Notes: generated by a model from the letters alone, not told the origin. A stretch of DNA of 64,000 bases from Methylobacterium sp. Leaf99 (GCF_001422375.1 NZ_LMMU01000014.1:21816-85815); one strand, 5' to 3'; numbered from the stretch's first letter, positions 35,183 through 44,329 are shown. Numbers and translations: made by a program.

Positions 35183-35965
35183 ATGTCCTTCGCCAACCGT
35201 CCCGCGCGCCCGCTGCGCATCGCCGCGTTCCTCGCCCTGGCGGGTCTTGCAGGATCGGGTCTTGCCGGGTCCGCCCTGGCGCAGGCCGCCAAGCCCAAGC
35301 CGGCCGCCCCGGCGCCGACGGCCCCCGCCCCGACGGCTCCGGCCGCGCCCGCGGCCGGCGGCATGGCCCAGCAGCAGACCGGACCCCAGACCGTCAACGT
35401 GAAGTCCGAGCCGTCCCAGACCGAGTGGACCAAGGTCTGCGGCAAGGATCAGGCGAGCGCCACGGACGTCTGCTACACCACCCGCGACTTCGTCTCCGAC
35501 CAGGGCCAGCCGGTGCTGGCCGTCGCCGTCTACGACATGAAGAACGCCCAGCAGAACGTGCGCGTGGTGCGCTACCTGCTGCCCCTGGGCCTGCTGCTGC
35601 AGCCCGGCATCCGCTTCACCGTCGACGGCCAGCAGGGCACGCCGGGCAAGTTCGCCGTCTGCTTCCCCAACGGCTGCTTCGCCGAAGCCGGCGGCGTGAG
35701 CAACGACGTCGTCAACGCCATGAAGAAGGGCACCACCCTCAACGTCAGCGTCCAGAACCAGACCCAGCGCGAGGTCACCTTCGCGGTGCCGCTGGCCGGC
35801 TTCGGCAAGGCCTTCGACGGCCCGGCCATCGACCCGAAGGTCCTGGAAGAGCAGCAGAAGAAGCTCCAGGCCGAGATGGAGAAGCGCGCCGACGAGACGC
35901 GCAAGAAGCTCGAGCAGCAGAACGCGCCCGCTGCCGGCGCCCCGGCCCCTGCGCCCAAGCCCTGA
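35183..35965 (+). CDS. Invasion-associated locus B (IalB) family protein
   Basis: This 260-residue exported protein of the IalB family is widespread in Hyphomicrobiales, where members are periplasmic and of uncertain role. The start at 35183 (AAGGGG upstream) gives a Sec signal: FANRPARPLRIAAFLALAGL then a cleavage-like SALAQA. A Pro/Ala-rich linker follows, then the IalB core from about residue 70: EWTKVCGKD, with Cys pairs around CYTTRDF and CFPNGCFAE. The C-terminal 45 residues are a charged helix (LEEQQKKLQAEMEKRADETR) and a Pro/Ala tail. A strong hairpin follows the gene. Confidence 0.88.
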   Translation: MSFANRPARPLRIAAFLALAGLAGSGLAGSALAQAAKPKPAAPAPTAPAPTAPAAPAAGGMAQQQTGPQTVNVKSEPSQTEWTKVCGKDQASATDVCYTTRDFVSDQGQPVLAVAVYDMKNAQQNVRVVRYLLPLGLLLQPGIRFTVDGQQGTPGKFAVCFPNGCFAEAGGVSNDVVNAMKKGTTLNVSVQNQTQREVTFAVPLAGFGKAFDGPAIDPKVLEEQQKKLQAEMEKRADETRKKLEQQNAPAAGAPAPAPKP

Positions 35966-36021
35966 TCCCCGATCCCCGATCCCCGGGATTGCGGCCCGGC
36001 CGCGATCCCGGGGATCTCCGA

Positions 36022-36063
36022 CATGAGAAAGGCCGGGCGAGAAATCGCCCGGCCTTTCTCATG
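36022..36063. terminator. Bidirectional terminator, 19-bp perfect stem with GAAA loop
   Basis: CATGAGAAAGGCCGGGCGA (36022-36040), the tetraloop GAAA, then its exact reverse complement (36045-36063) form a 19-bp perfect hairpin between the convergent IalB and hspQ genes. The GGCCGGGCGA core flanked by AAA and TTT runs can terminate both strands. It is preceded by a triplicated GATCCCC. Confidence 0.9.
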
Positions 36064-36088
36064 TCCGGAACCGGACCCGTCGGCCCGG

Positions 36089-36163
36089 GATCAGTTGGCC
36101 CGGGATCAGTTGGCCCGGGATCAGTTGGCCCGAGATCAGTTGGCCCGAGATCAGTTGGCTTGG
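36089..36163. repeat. Five tandem 15-bp repeats overlapping the hspQ stop codon
   Basis: The unit GATCAGTTGGCCCGG (last base G or A; the fifth copy diverges) begins at 36089, 36104, 36119, 36134 and 36149. The fifth copy contains the last codons and TGA of hspQ. On the minus strand each unit reads GCC AAC TGA in the hspQ frame, so the stop codon is repeated in frame after the true end. Confidence 0.9.
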
Positions 36164-36504
36164 GAGCTGCGCATCCGGTAGGTGCCTTCCGCGTCGCGCT
36201 CGAACACCTCGGCGATGCCGGTGTGGCGCAGGGCCTCGCCGGAGGTATCGGGGACGAGGTTCTGCTCGGAAACGTAGGCCACGTACTCGCTCTCGGCGTT
36301 CTCGGCGAGCAGGTGGTAGAACGGCTGGTCCTTGCGCGGCCGGACCTCCTCGGGAATCGCCAGCCACCATTCCTCGGTGTTGTCGAACACCGGGTCGACG
36401 TCGAACACGATGCCGCGGAACGGGTAGATGCGGTGGCGGACCACGGCGCCGAGGCCGAACTTGGCGGTTCTCATCTTGGGCGTGGCGGAGATCGTATCGG
36501 TCAT
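36151..36504 (-). CDS. hspQ: Heat shock protein HspQ
   Basis: HspQ (YccV-like, hemimethylated-DNA-binding family) is a small protein that in enterobacteria acts as a Lon specificity factor and in DnaA turnover. The 117-residue protein shows the family pattern KFGLGAVVRHRIYPFRGIVF, DVDPVFDNTEEWW and QPFYHLLAEN, then YVAYVSEQNLVPD. The tail is a little longer than usual. The stop lies in a tandem repeat whose other copies also carry the stop in frame. It ends facing the IalB gene across a strong hairpin. Confidence 0.92.
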   Translation of the reverse strand: MTDTISATPKMRTAKFGLGAVVRHRIYPFRGIVFDVDPVFDNTEEWWLAIPEEVRPRKDQPFYHLLAENAESEYVAYVSEQNLVPDTSGEALRHTGIAEVFERDAEGTYRMRSSQAN

Positions 36505-36571
36505 CCCTGCCAGATAAGCCGGCGCGATGCGGTTGTCATCGGCGCAGAGGCCGCCGACGACAACCGGGACC

Positions 36572-37624
36572 TCAGGTCAGGCCATACGTCTTGGCGAGCT
36601 CCGGGTCCTTGTCGGCGACGAGCCTGGCGAGATCGACGATGACCTTGGCCTGCTTCCAGGTGGCGTCGTCCTGCATCTTGCCGTCGAGCATCACCGCGCC
36701 GGTGCCGTCGGGCATCGCCTCGACGATGCGCACCGCGAAGGCGACCTCCGCCGGATCGGGCGCGAAGACCCGCTTGGCGATGGCGACCTGATTCGGGTGG
36801 AGCGTCCAGGCGCCGGCGCAGCCCATGAGGAAGGCGTTGCGGAACTGGGCCTCGCAGGCCTCGCCGTCGGAGAAGTCGCCGAACGGGCCGTAGAACGCCT
36901 TGAGGCCGTTGGCCATGCAGGCATCGACCATTTTCGCGATGGTGTAGTGCCAGAGGTCCTGCTGGGCGCTGGCCCGGGCGGCGCCGTCCGACGTCGGATC
37001 GGCGATGACGCGGTAATCCGGGTGGCCGCCGCCGACGCGGGTGGTCTTCATGCCGCGCGACGCCGCGAGATCGGCGGGGCCGAGGCTCATGCCGTGCATG
37101 CGCGGGGAGGCCGACGCGATGGCATCGACGTTGGCGACCCCCTCGGCCGTCTCCAGGATGGCGTGGACGAGGATGGGCTTTCCGACCCCGTGCTTCGCCT
37201 CGAGCTGGGCGAGGAGCTGATCGACGTAGTGGATGTCCCACGGCCCCTCGACCTTGGGCACCATCACCACGTCGAGCTTGTCGCCGACCTGGGACACGAT
37301 CTCGAACAGGTCGTCGAGAATCCAAGGGGAGTTCAGGGCGTTGATGCGGGTCCACAGGCCGGTGCCGGAGGCGGCGAAGTCGGTCGCCTGCGCCATGGCG
37401 ACGAAGCCCTTGCGCGCGGCCTCCTTCTGATCGACGGGCACGGCGTCCTCGAGGTTGCCCAGCACCACGTCGACGGTGGCGGCGAGCTCGGGCACGCGGG
37501 CGCGGACCTTGTCGTTGTGCGGCGGCACGAAGTGGATCATCCGCTCGAGCTTCACCGGAAGCTCGCGGAACGGGGCCGGCGCGCCGGTGGCGAGGGGCTG
37601 GAAGAAGCGGCGGGGCAGTTTCAT
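36572..37624 (-). CDS. HpcH/HpaI aldolase / citrate lyase-family CoA ester lyase (malyl-CoA lyase-like)
   Basis: This 350-residue TIM-barrel enzyme of the CitE/malyl-CoA-lyase superfamily cleaves or hydrolyses CoA esters such as malyl-CoA. Visible features are FVPPHNDKVRARV, the metal-site segment GNLEDAVPVDQKEAAR, MVPKVEGP, a catalytic-region VHAILETAEGVANV, and AWTLHPNQVAIAKRVFAPDP. The sequence is not the classical MclA of the serine cycle (different N-terminus and spacing), so a thioesterase or a different hydroxyacyl-CoA substrate is possible. The ATG at 37624 is chosen over an upstream TTG at 37642. It is divergent from the patatin gene. Confidence 0.82.
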   Translation of the reverse strand: MKLPRRFFQPLATGAPAPFRELPVKLERMIHFVPPHNDKVRARVPELAATVDVVLGNLEDAVPVDQKEAARKGFVAMAQATDFAASGTGLWTRINALNSPWILDDLFEIVSQVGDKLDVVMVPKVEGPWDIHYVDQLLAQLEAKHGVGKPILVHAILETAEGVANVDAIASASPRMHGMSLGPADLAASRGMKTTRVGGGHPDYRVIADPTSDGAARASAQQDLWHYTIAKMVDACMANGLKAFYGPFGDFSDGEACEAQFRNAFLMGCAGAWTLHPNQVAIAKRVFAPDPAEVAFAVRIVEAMPDGTGAVMLDGKMQDDATWKQAKVIVDLARLVADKDPELAKTYGLT

Positions 37625-37841
37625 CGGCGTCTCAGGCTCCAATGTTCTTGTGGGGCGGGTATTCTTGTGCGGCGGGCTCCCGTCCAGCGGTTAGTTCAAG
37701 CCTGCCCCCGCCGTAAAGGTGCGCGGACACACCAAACCGTTTGCCATGGGGTCGGGATGGGAGGACCATCCGGAACAGGACCCGCGGCCTCACGTTCTGA
37801 CGACGAGGCGGGCACCTCGACCACGAACGAAGGACGGACCC

Positions 37842-39113
37842 ATGTCCGGATCATCGATCAGGCGCACCAGCCTCCGGTCCACGGCACTCGTGTGCGTCAT
37901 CGGCCTCGGCCTCGGCCTCCCGCAACCGGGTTTCGCGGCCGAGCGAACCAGGACTTCTGAGCGCGCCGCCTTCACCGCCGCGGAGGCCGCCGCGGCCAGA
38001 CCCGACGGATTTCCCGCGGGCGTGCGCATCCCCGGCGACGATCCCGCCGCCTTCGCCCGCCTCCTCGCGGGCGCGCGGGCCGCCTCCGATCCCTGGCTCG
38101 TCCTTTCGGGCGGCGGCGAGAACGGCGCCTTCGCGGCGGGCCTCCTGAAGGGCTGGAGCGAGGCCGGGACCCGGCCCGCCTTCGGCGTGATCACCGGCGT
38201 CAGCACGGGCGCGATGATCGCCCCCTTCGCCTTCGTCGGCTCCGGCGGGGACGAGGCCCTGCGCCAGGGCTACACCGAGATCTCGGCGGCCGACGTGTTC
38301 GAGTTCGGGGCGACGGCCGAGGCCCTGACCGACACCTGGCCGCTGAAGCGGCGCATCGACAGGTCGGTGACCCCGAAGCTGCTCCAGGCCATCGCGGCCG
38401 AGCACGCCAAGGGCCGGCGCCTCCTCGTCGCCACCACGGCGGTGGATTCCGAGCGCCCGGTCCTGTGGGACATGGGCGCCATCGCCGGCACCGACGGCCC
38501 GAAGGCCCTCGCCCTGTTCCGGGACATCATCCTCGCCTCCTCGGCGGTGCCGGGGGTGTTTCCGCCGGTGATGGTCGAGGCCGTGGCGGGCTCCCGGCAC
38601 ATCCAGGAGATGCACGACGACGGCGGCACCACGGCGCCGTACTACCTCGCGCCCGAGGCGACCCTGCTGGCCGCACACCCGACCCCCCTGCCGACGCACC
38701 GGGTCTACCTCGTGGTCAACAATTCCCTCGCGCCCCAATTCCAGATGGCCTCGCGCACCACCCTGAGCGTGCTCGGCCGCTCCATGTCGGCGGCGATCAA
38801 GGCGCAGACCCGCGCCGCCCTGGCCCTCGGCCGGAGCTTCGCCGAGCGGACGGGCCTCGACCTCCGGGTGGCCGAGATCGACGGACGGTTCACCCGGACG
38901 ACCACGGCGCCCTTCGACCAGGGCTACATGAAGGCGCTGTTTTTCCATGGCGAAGCCTTGGGCCGCGCCGGCACCGCCTTCCGCGGAGACGCCAGGGACC
39001 GCGAGGCCGACGTCGAGACCAGAACGCCGCGCGGGAAGGACGGCGATCTGCCGGCCGTCTCCCTCACGGGAACGACCGCACCGAAGGAAGCCGTCGAGCT
39101 GGTCCGGCGCTGA
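37842..39113 (+). CDS. Patatin-like phospholipase, exported
   Basis: This 423-residue patatin-family hydrolase has a predicted Sec signal (RSTALVCVIGLGLGLPQPGF, then AAE). The catalytic Ser-Asp dyad is visible: oxyanion loop LSGGGENGAF near residue 90, GVSTGAM near 125, and the DGG motif in MHDDGGTTAP near 265. Substrates are likely membrane phospholipids or neutral lipids in the periplasm or outer membrane. AAGGACGG precedes the ATG. It is divergent from the CoA-lyase-like gene and converges on the UbiH-like gene with a 3-base gap. Confidence 0.88.
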   Translation: MSGSSIRRTSLRSTALVCVIGLGLGLPQPGFAAERTRTSERAAFTAAEAAAARPDGFPAGVRIPGDDPAAFARLLAGARAASDPWLVLSGGGENGAFAAGLLKGWSEAGTRPAFGVITGVSTGAMIAPFAFVGSGGDEALRQGYTEISAADVFEFGATAEALTDTWPLKRRIDRSVTPKLLQAIAAEHAKGRRLLVATTAVDSERPVLWDMGAIAGTDGPKALALFRDIILASSAVPGVFPPVMVEAVAGSRHIQEMHDDGGTTAPYYLAPEATLLAAHPTPLPTHRVYLVVNNSLAPQFQMASRTTLSVLGRSMSAAIKAQTRAALALGRSFAERTGLDLRVAEIDGRFTRTTTAPFDQGYMKALFFHGEALGRAGTAFRGDARDREADVETRTPRGKDGDLPAVSLTGTTAPKEAVELVRR

Positions 39114-39116
39114 GTC

Positions 39117-40340
39117 TCAGCGCATGAGGCTGGGCGCGCCGAGGCGCGGCACCACGCCTTCGCGCATGACGAAGCGGCGCAGGGGCGTGATCGTCGTCAT
39201 GGCGAGGAGCCCGAGGCCGCGCAGGGCATCCACGGGCAGGAAGCCGGTGAGCAGGCTGCGGTTGAGGGCATCGACCGCCAGGGTGCGCAGGCGCGCATCG
39301 CGACCGCGCCCCCGGGCGAACCCCGCAAGGGCCGCCCGGGACCCCGGATCGCGCCCGTCCGCCACCGCGTCGGCGACGGCGTCCCGCAGGGCCGCCGCAT
39401 CGCGCAGGCCAAGATTGAGCCCCTGCGCGCCGATGGGCGGGAAGACATGGGCGGCTTCGCCCACGAGGGCGAGGCGCGCCGCCACCGGGCTCGTCAGGGC
39501 GAGGCCGCGCATGGGCACGAGGCCGCGCGGCCCGTCGATCCGCATGTGTCCCAGCATCGCCTGCGCCTGCGCCTCGACGGCCCGGGCCAGCCCGGATTCC
39601 TCGAGGGCCGCCATGCCTTGCGCCCGCGCCGCGTCCATCACCCAGACGAGGCTGGAGCGGTGGCCGCCCGGCAGGGGCACCAGGGTGAACGGCCCCTGCC
39701 GGGTGTGGAATTCCGTCGAGACATCCCGGTGCGGGCGGGTATGGGCCAGGATCGTGGTGATGGCGGCTTGCGGATAGGACCATTCGCGGGGCACGAGGCC
39801 GGCGGCGGCGCGCAGCTTCGAGCGGGCGCCGTCGGCGCCGGCCACGAGGCGGGCGGACAGGCGCGTGCCGTCCCCGAGCGTCAGGGCCGCCTCCGTTTCT
39901 CCGGCGCTGAACGCCTCCGCGTCGCTCTCGAACAGAGTCAGGTTCGGCGTGGCACGGGCCTGAACCCGCAAACTCTCCACGAGGCGGGCGCTCTCGACGT
40001 TCCAGCCGAAGGCATCGAGGCCGATCTCCGTGGCGACGAAGCGGGCCGGGGGCGGCCGGAACAGGCTGCCGGTGTCGTCGACGATGTGGAGTTCGGCGAG
40101 CGGACTGGCGTGGGGTGCGATGCCGTCCCAGGCGCCGAGCGCCCTGAGGAAGCGCACGGACCCGTCGAGGAGCGCCACCGTGCGCCCGTCGGCCACGGGC
40201 GCGTGCCGGCCGACGAGGGCGGTGGAAACCCCGTCGCGGGCGAGCGCCAGGGCGGCGGCGAGCCCGGCGGCCCCGGCGCCGACCACCGCGACCGCGAAGG
40301 GAGCCGGCGCGCGCGAATCACTCTCGGGCGATGGGGCCAC
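39117..40340 (-). CDS. UbiH/UbiF/COQ6-family FAD monooxygenase
   Basis: This 407-residue flavoprotein hydroxylase is probably for ubiquinone-ring hydroxylation. It has the N-terminal dinucleotide-binding motif VVGAGAAGLAAA, the central ADG motif in LVAGADGARSKLR, and the second FAD contact LVGEAAHVFPPIGAQGLNLG, where the usual GD is GE. The last feature is typical of the UbiH/Coq6 family. The alphaproteobacterial genome may contain more than one ring hydroxylase (UbiL, UbiM, UbiH-like), so the position hydroxylated cannot be stated. Confidence 0.87.
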   Translation of the reverse strand: MAPSPESDSRAPAPFAVAVVGAGAAGLAAALALARDGVSTALVGRHAPVADGRTVALLDGSVRFLRALGAWDGIAPHASPLAELHIVDDTGSLFRPPPARFVATEIGLDAFGWNVESARLVESLRVQARATPNLTLFESDAEAFSAGETEAALTLGDGTRLSARLVAGADGARSKLRAAAGLVPREWSYPQAAITTILAHTRPHRDVSTEFHTRQGPFTLVPLPGGHRSSLVWVMDAARAQGMAALEESGLARAVEAQAQAMLGHMRIDGPRGLVPMRGLALTSPVAARLALVGEAAHVFPPIGAQGLNLGLRDAAALRDAVADAVADGRDPGSRAALAGFARGRGRDARLRTLAVDALNRSLLTGFLPVDALRGLGLLAMTTITPLRRFVMREGVVPRLGAPSLMR

Positions 40341-40541
40341 GGGGCTGTTCTCCTGGGTACGCCCGTCCGACGCGGGTGTCGGAGGGCGGCGTCGAAAATG
40401 GGACAGACCGGCCGATCCGTCATCCCTTACAGAGGGAGCCGGCCGGATCGGTCAAGGGACGCGATGGTGCGGGAAAACAGCGCCGGGTAGCATCCTGGAA
40501 CGGAGGCCGTGCGGGCCCGGGCCCGGAGGAAGGACACCCCC

Positions 40542-41933
40542 ATGAACCTCGCCATCGCGCTCCTCGCGCTCGGCTTTCTCATGCTGGTGGCCTATCGCGG
40601 CTTCAGCGTCATCCTGTTCGCCCCCGTGGCGGCGCTGGCGGCCGTGCTGCTCACCGACCCCTCCGCCGTGCTGCCGGTGTTCTCCGGCCTGTTCATGGAG
40701 AAGATGGTCGGCTTCGTGAAGCTGTACTTCCCGGTGTTCCTGCTCGGCGCCGTGTTCGGCAAGGTCATCGAGCTGTCGGGGTTTTCGCGCTCCATCGTCA
40801 CGGCGGTGATCGAACTCGTCGGCGCCAAGCGGGCCGTGCTCTCCATTGTGCTCGTGTGCAACCTGCTCACCTATGGCGGCGTCTCGCTGTTCGTCGTGGT
40901 GTTCGCCGTCTATCCGTTCGCGGCCGAAGCGTTCCGCCTCTCCGACATCCCCAAGCGCCTGATCCCCGGCACCATCGCCCTCGGCGCCTTCTCCTACACC
41001 ATGGACGCCCTGCCGGGCACGCCGCAGATCCAGAACATCATCCCCACCACCTTCTTCAACACCAACACCTGGGCCGCGCCCTGGCTCGGCCTCATCGGCG
41101 CGGCCTTCATCCTCGTCGCCGGCGTCGCCTATCTCGATGCCCGCATCGCCGCGGCCAGGCGCCGGGGCGAGGGCTACGGCAGCGGCCACGGCAACGAGCC
41201 GGCGGTGATGGATGCGGCCGCCCGGGCGCACCCGGCCGTCGCCCTCCTGCCCCTCGTGGTGGTGGGGCTCTCGAACCTCGCCTTCACGGCGGCGATCCCG
41301 CGCCTCTACGGGCCCAGGGCCGAGACGGCGCTCGCCGGCCTCGACAAGCCCATCGTGACGACGATCTCGTCCGTCACCGCCATCTGGGCGGTGGAGCTCG
41401 CGCTCGTCGCCGGCATCCTCACGGTGCTGGCCTTCGCCTGGAAGCCCGTCGCCCAGGGCTTCGCCGAGGGCAGCCGGGCGGCGGTGGCGGGCGCCCTCCT
41501 GGCGGCCATGAACACCGCGTCCGAGTACGGCTTCGGCGCGGTCATCGCTGCGCTGCCGGGCTTCCTCGTGATCCGCGACGCCCTCTCGGCGATCCCGAAC
41601 CCCCTGGTGAACGAGGCGGTGACGGTGACGGCGCTCGCCGGCATCACCGGCTCGGCCTCCGGGGGGCTCAGCATCGCGCTCGCGGCCATGTCCGGCCCCT
41701 TCATCGCGGCGGCCGAGGCGGCGAACATCCCCCTGGAGGTGCTGCACCGGGTGGCCAGCATGGCGAGCGGCGGCATGGACACCCTGCCTCACAACGGCGC
41801 CGTGATCACGCTCCTCTCCGTGACCGGCCTCACCCACCGGCAGGCCTATGCCGACATCTTCGCCATCACCGTGCTGAAGACGAGCGCCGTGTTCCTGGTG
41901 ATCGGGGTCTACTACCTCACGGGAATCGTGTGA
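40542..41933 (+). CDS. GntP-family permease
   Basis: This 463-residue integral membrane protein has about 12 hydrophobic segments and belongs to the gluconate/citrate-type GntP family of proton symporters. Typical segments are FMEKMVGFVKLYFPVFLLG, the LTYGGVSLFVVVFAVYPFA helix and DALPGTPQIQNIIPTTFF. A conserved tail holds a SMASGGMDTLPHNGAVITLL motif. The start at 40542 has a strong GGAGGAAGGA; an in-frame upstream start at 40509 lacks one. The substrate is an organic acid, probably gluconate-like or a hydroxy acid. Confidence 0.88.
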   Translation: MNLAIALLALGFLMLVAYRGFSVILFAPVAALAAVLLTDPSAVLPVFSGLFMEKMVGFVKLYFPVFLLGAVFGKVIELSGFSRSIVTAVIELVGAKRAVLSIVLVCNLLTYGGVSLFVVVFAVYPFAAEAFRLSDIPKRLIPGTIALGAFSYTMDALPGTPQIQNIIPTTFFNTNTWAAPWLGLIGAAFILVAGVAYLDARIAAARRRGEGYGSGHGNEPAVMDAAARAHPAVALLPLVVVGLSNLAFTAAIPRLYGPRAETALAGLDKPIVTTISSVTAIWAVELALVAGILTVLAFAWKPVAQGFAEGSRAAVAGALLAAMNTASEYGFGAVIAALPGFLVIRDALSAIPNPLVNEAVTVTALAGITGSASGGLSIALAAMSGPFIAAAEAANIPLEVLHRVASMASGGMDTLPHNGAVITLLSVTGLTHRQAYADIFAITVLKTSAVFLVIGVYYLTGIV

Positions 41934-42135
41934 CGGGCGCCACCGGTTCGACGATCCGCAGGGTGAGCTGGGTGAACGGCTTGATCTCCCAGGTGCGCCC
42001 CGGATTGAACATCATCACCACGAGACGGCGCTCCAGCACCTGGAAGGCCGGCAGGGTCGCCTCCGGCCGCAGGATCGTGCCGGGCTGAACGGCCGGATCA
42101 TAGGCCGCCGGGCGTATCCATACGATCTCGTCCAT
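41917..42135 (-). CDS. Small hypothetical protein
   Basis: This is a 72-residue frame on the strand opposite to the permease, overlapping the permease 3' end by 17 bases. The sequence has a mixed, protein-like composition (VLERRLVVMMFNPGRTWEIK) and GATGGG a few bases before the ATG. I recognise no family. It is either a genuine small gene or an artefact; its length and composition favour a real gene slightly. Confidence 0.5.
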   Translation of the reverse strand: MDEIVWIRPAAYDPAVQPGTILRPEATLPAFQVLERRLVVMMFNPGRTWEIKPFTQLTLRIVEPVAPVTRFP

Positions 42136-42386
42136 CCCATCGTCCGGTTGGTCTTCACGTTATTGGTGCAGGCAAGATCAACCGCCCGTTGTGGTCCGAA
42201 CCATGACGGCGGCACCTTGTAAACCAGGGATTTGTGTGCCGCGCAATCGCCTGCTCCGCGGCGTGCGACGGACGCGCGCGCGGGTGCGGCGGCGCACGTG
42301 GAGGGCCGCGAGACCGCCCCCACCATTGCTCGCGCGCGTGGACCGTCTATCTCGCTGAGACCGAGACCCATCGAGGAGCGAGCCCC

Positions 42387-43361
42387 ATGGCGAAGGCGAT
42401 CCGAGTCCACGAATACGGCGGCCCCGAGGTGATGCGCTACGAGGACGTCACGGTGCCCGAGCCCGGGCCCGGACAGATCCGCGTCCGCCAGAGCGCCATC
42501 GGCGTCAACTTCATCGACATCTACTTCCGCTCGGGCGCCTACAAGGTGCCGCAGCTGCCGTTCACCCCCGGCAACGAGGGCGCCGGCACCGTGGTCTCGG
42601 TGGGCGAGGGCGTCACCGCGTTCCGCGCCGGCGAGCGCGTGGCCTACGGCTCGGCCGCCGGCACCTATGCGGAGGAGGTGGTGATCAACGCCAGCGCCGC
42701 CGTGCACCTCGCCGAGGGCGTGGAGGACACCACCGCCGCCGCGATGATGCTCAAAGGTCTCACCGCTGAGTACCTCCTGCACCGGACCTACCGGGTGAAG
42801 GCCGGCGACACGATCCTGTTCCACGCCGCCGCCGGTGGCGTCGGCCTCATCGCCTGCCAGTGGGCGAAGCATCTGGGCGCCACGGTCATCGGCACCGTCG
42901 GCTCCGAGGAGAAAGCGGAGCTGGCGCGGGCCAACGGCTGCGATCACGTCATCCTCTACCGCGACGAGGACTTTGCCGCCCGGGTGAAGGAGATCACGGG
43001 GGGCAAGGGCGTACCGGTGGTCTATGACGGCGTCGGCCGCGACACCTTCCCGGCCTCCCTCGACTGCATCAGCCCGCTGGGCCTCTTCGTCAGCTTCGGC
43101 TCGGCCTCGGGCCCCGTGGACGATTTCAGCCTGGCGCTGCTCGGCCAGAAGGGCTCGCTCTACGCCACCCGTCCCTCGCTCTTCGCCCATGCGGGCCAGC
43201 GCGAGACCCTGGACGCCATGGCGAAGAACCTGTTCTCCGTGGTGGCGAGCGGCGCCGTCAAGATTCCCGTCCACGCGAAGGCCAAACTGTCGGAGGCCCC
43301 GCAGGTCCACACGGATCTGGCCAGCCGCAAGACCACGGGCGCCACGGTGATGATCCCGTGA
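42387..43361 (+). CDS. qor: NADPH:quinone reductase (QOR family, MDR superfamily)
   Basis: This 324-residue zinc-independent medium-chain dehydrogenase reduces quinones with NADPH. It shows RVHEYGGPEVM at the start, GNEGAGTVVSVGEGV and the cofactor motif HAAAGGVGLIACQWAKHLGA near residue 150. A NADPH-type Rossmann region follows, and the tail segment QVHTDLASRKTTGATVMIP is characteristic of QOR. No Zn-binding Cys cluster is present. A GGAG lies upstream of the ATG. It precedes nicotinamidase by 28 bases, likely one transcription unit. Confidence 0.92.
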   Translation: MAKAIRVHEYGGPEVMRYEDVTVPEPGPGQIRVRQSAIGVNFIDIYFRSGAYKVPQLPFTPGNEGAGTVVSVGEGVTAFRAGERVAYGSAAGTYAEEVVINASAAVHLAEGVEDTTAAAMMLKGLTAEYLLHRTYRVKAGDTILFHAAAGGVGLIACQWAKHLGATVIGTVGSEEKAELARANGCDHVILYRDEDFAARVKEITGGKGVPVVYDGVGRDTFPASLDCISPLGLFVSFGSASGPVDDFSLALLGQKGSLYATRPSLFAHAGQRETLDAMAKNLFSVVASGAVKIPVHAKAKLSEAPQVHTDLASRKTTGATVMIP

Positions 43362-43389
43362 TACCGTTCTCCCGGGATCGGAGGACGCC

Positions 43390-44025
43390 GTGATCCCCGG
43401 ATCATCGGACGTCCTCCTCGTGGTGGACGTGCAGGTCGACTTCCTGCCCGGCGGCGCCCTGGCCGTGTCGGACGGCGACGGGGTGATCGCCCCGATCAAC
43501 CGCCTCGTCGACCGGTTCGCCCACGTGGTGGTGACCCAGGACTGGCACCCGCCGGGCCACGTCTCCTTCGCCGCCAGCCATCCCGGCCGGTCGGCGTTCG
43601 AGACGGTGGCGCTGCCCCATGGCGATCAGGTGCTGTGGCCGGAGCACTGCATCCAGGGAACGGCCGGCGCCGCCCTCGCCCCCGGCCTGCGGGCCGAGCG
43701 CGCCGAACTGGTGATCCGCAAGGGGCACCATCCCGGCGTCGACAGCTACTCGGCGTTCCTGGAGGCCGACCGCGCGACCCCCACGGGGCTCGCCGGCTAC
43801 CTGCGCGAGCGCGGGTTCACCCGCGTGGTCGTGTGCGGCCTCGCCACGGATTACTGCGTCGGCTGGAGCGCCCTCGATGCCCGCGCGGCGGGGTTCGACG
43901 TGGTAGTTGTGGAGGACGCCGTGCGTGGCATCGACCATAACGGCTCGGTTGCATGGGCCTGGGCCGAGATGACAGCAGCCGGAGTCCGTAGAAGCATCAC
44001 CTCGGAACTCGCAGATCGGCGATAG
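43390..44025 (+). CDS. pncA: Nicotinamidase
   Basis: PncA converts nicotinamide to nicotinate in NAD salvage. The 211-residue isochorismatase-fold protein shows the catalytic triad: Asp in VVDVQVDF, Lys in VIRKGHHP and Cys in GLATDYCVGWS. Metal-binding DWHPPGHVSF is present as well. The start is a GTG at 43390 preceded by CGGAGG. It follows the quinone reductase gene closely. The length is normal for the family. Confidence 0.93.
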   Translation: MIPGSSDVLLVVDVQVDFLPGGALAVSDGDGVIAPINRLVDRFAHVVVTQDWHPPGHVSFAASHPGRSAFETVALPHGDQVLWPEHCIQGTAGAALAPGLRAERAELVIRKGHHPGVDSYSAFLEADRATPTGLAGYLRERGFTRVVVCGLATDYCVGWSALDARAAGFDVVVVEDAVRGIDHNGSVAWAWAEMTAAGVRRSITSELADRR

Positions 44026-44107
44026 CCTCATCCGAGGTGCAACAAAGCCCTTGAAATATCGCTCAGGTTACTAAGATCAGATATCGTCAACCTGAGGTAT
44101 CTTTTTA

Positions 44108-44293
44108 ATGAATGATGATCTGGACAAGCGCGGACCGCCGGACCGCGAGCGCATCAACGTCAACGAGACGTGGGAAGTCGCGTGGTGGTGCCGGAAATTC
44201 GGTGTCACCGAGGCTCAGCTGCGCGCCGCGGTCAAGGCCGCGGGCGTGATGGCACGCGACGTAGCGCGCCACCTCGGCAAGCCCTTTCCGTAA
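44108..44293 (+). CDS. DUF3606 domain protein
   Basis: This 61-residue protein matches DUF3606. It has the pattern DRERINVNETWEVAWWCRKF, GVTEAQLRAAVKAAG and a C-terminal VARHLGK. These small proteins are common in Hyphomicrobiales, often in several copies; no function is known. About 80 bases of AT-richer DNA precede it and probably contain its promoter. A 15-bp hairpin follows before the convergent rimO gene. Confidence 0.85.
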   Translation: MNDDLDKRGPPDRERINVNETWEVAWWCRKFGVTEAQLRAAVKAAGVMARDVARHLGKPFP

Positions 44294-44329
44294 GTCTTGC
44301 CGTAAAGCCCTGGCCCAACGGGCGGCAGT

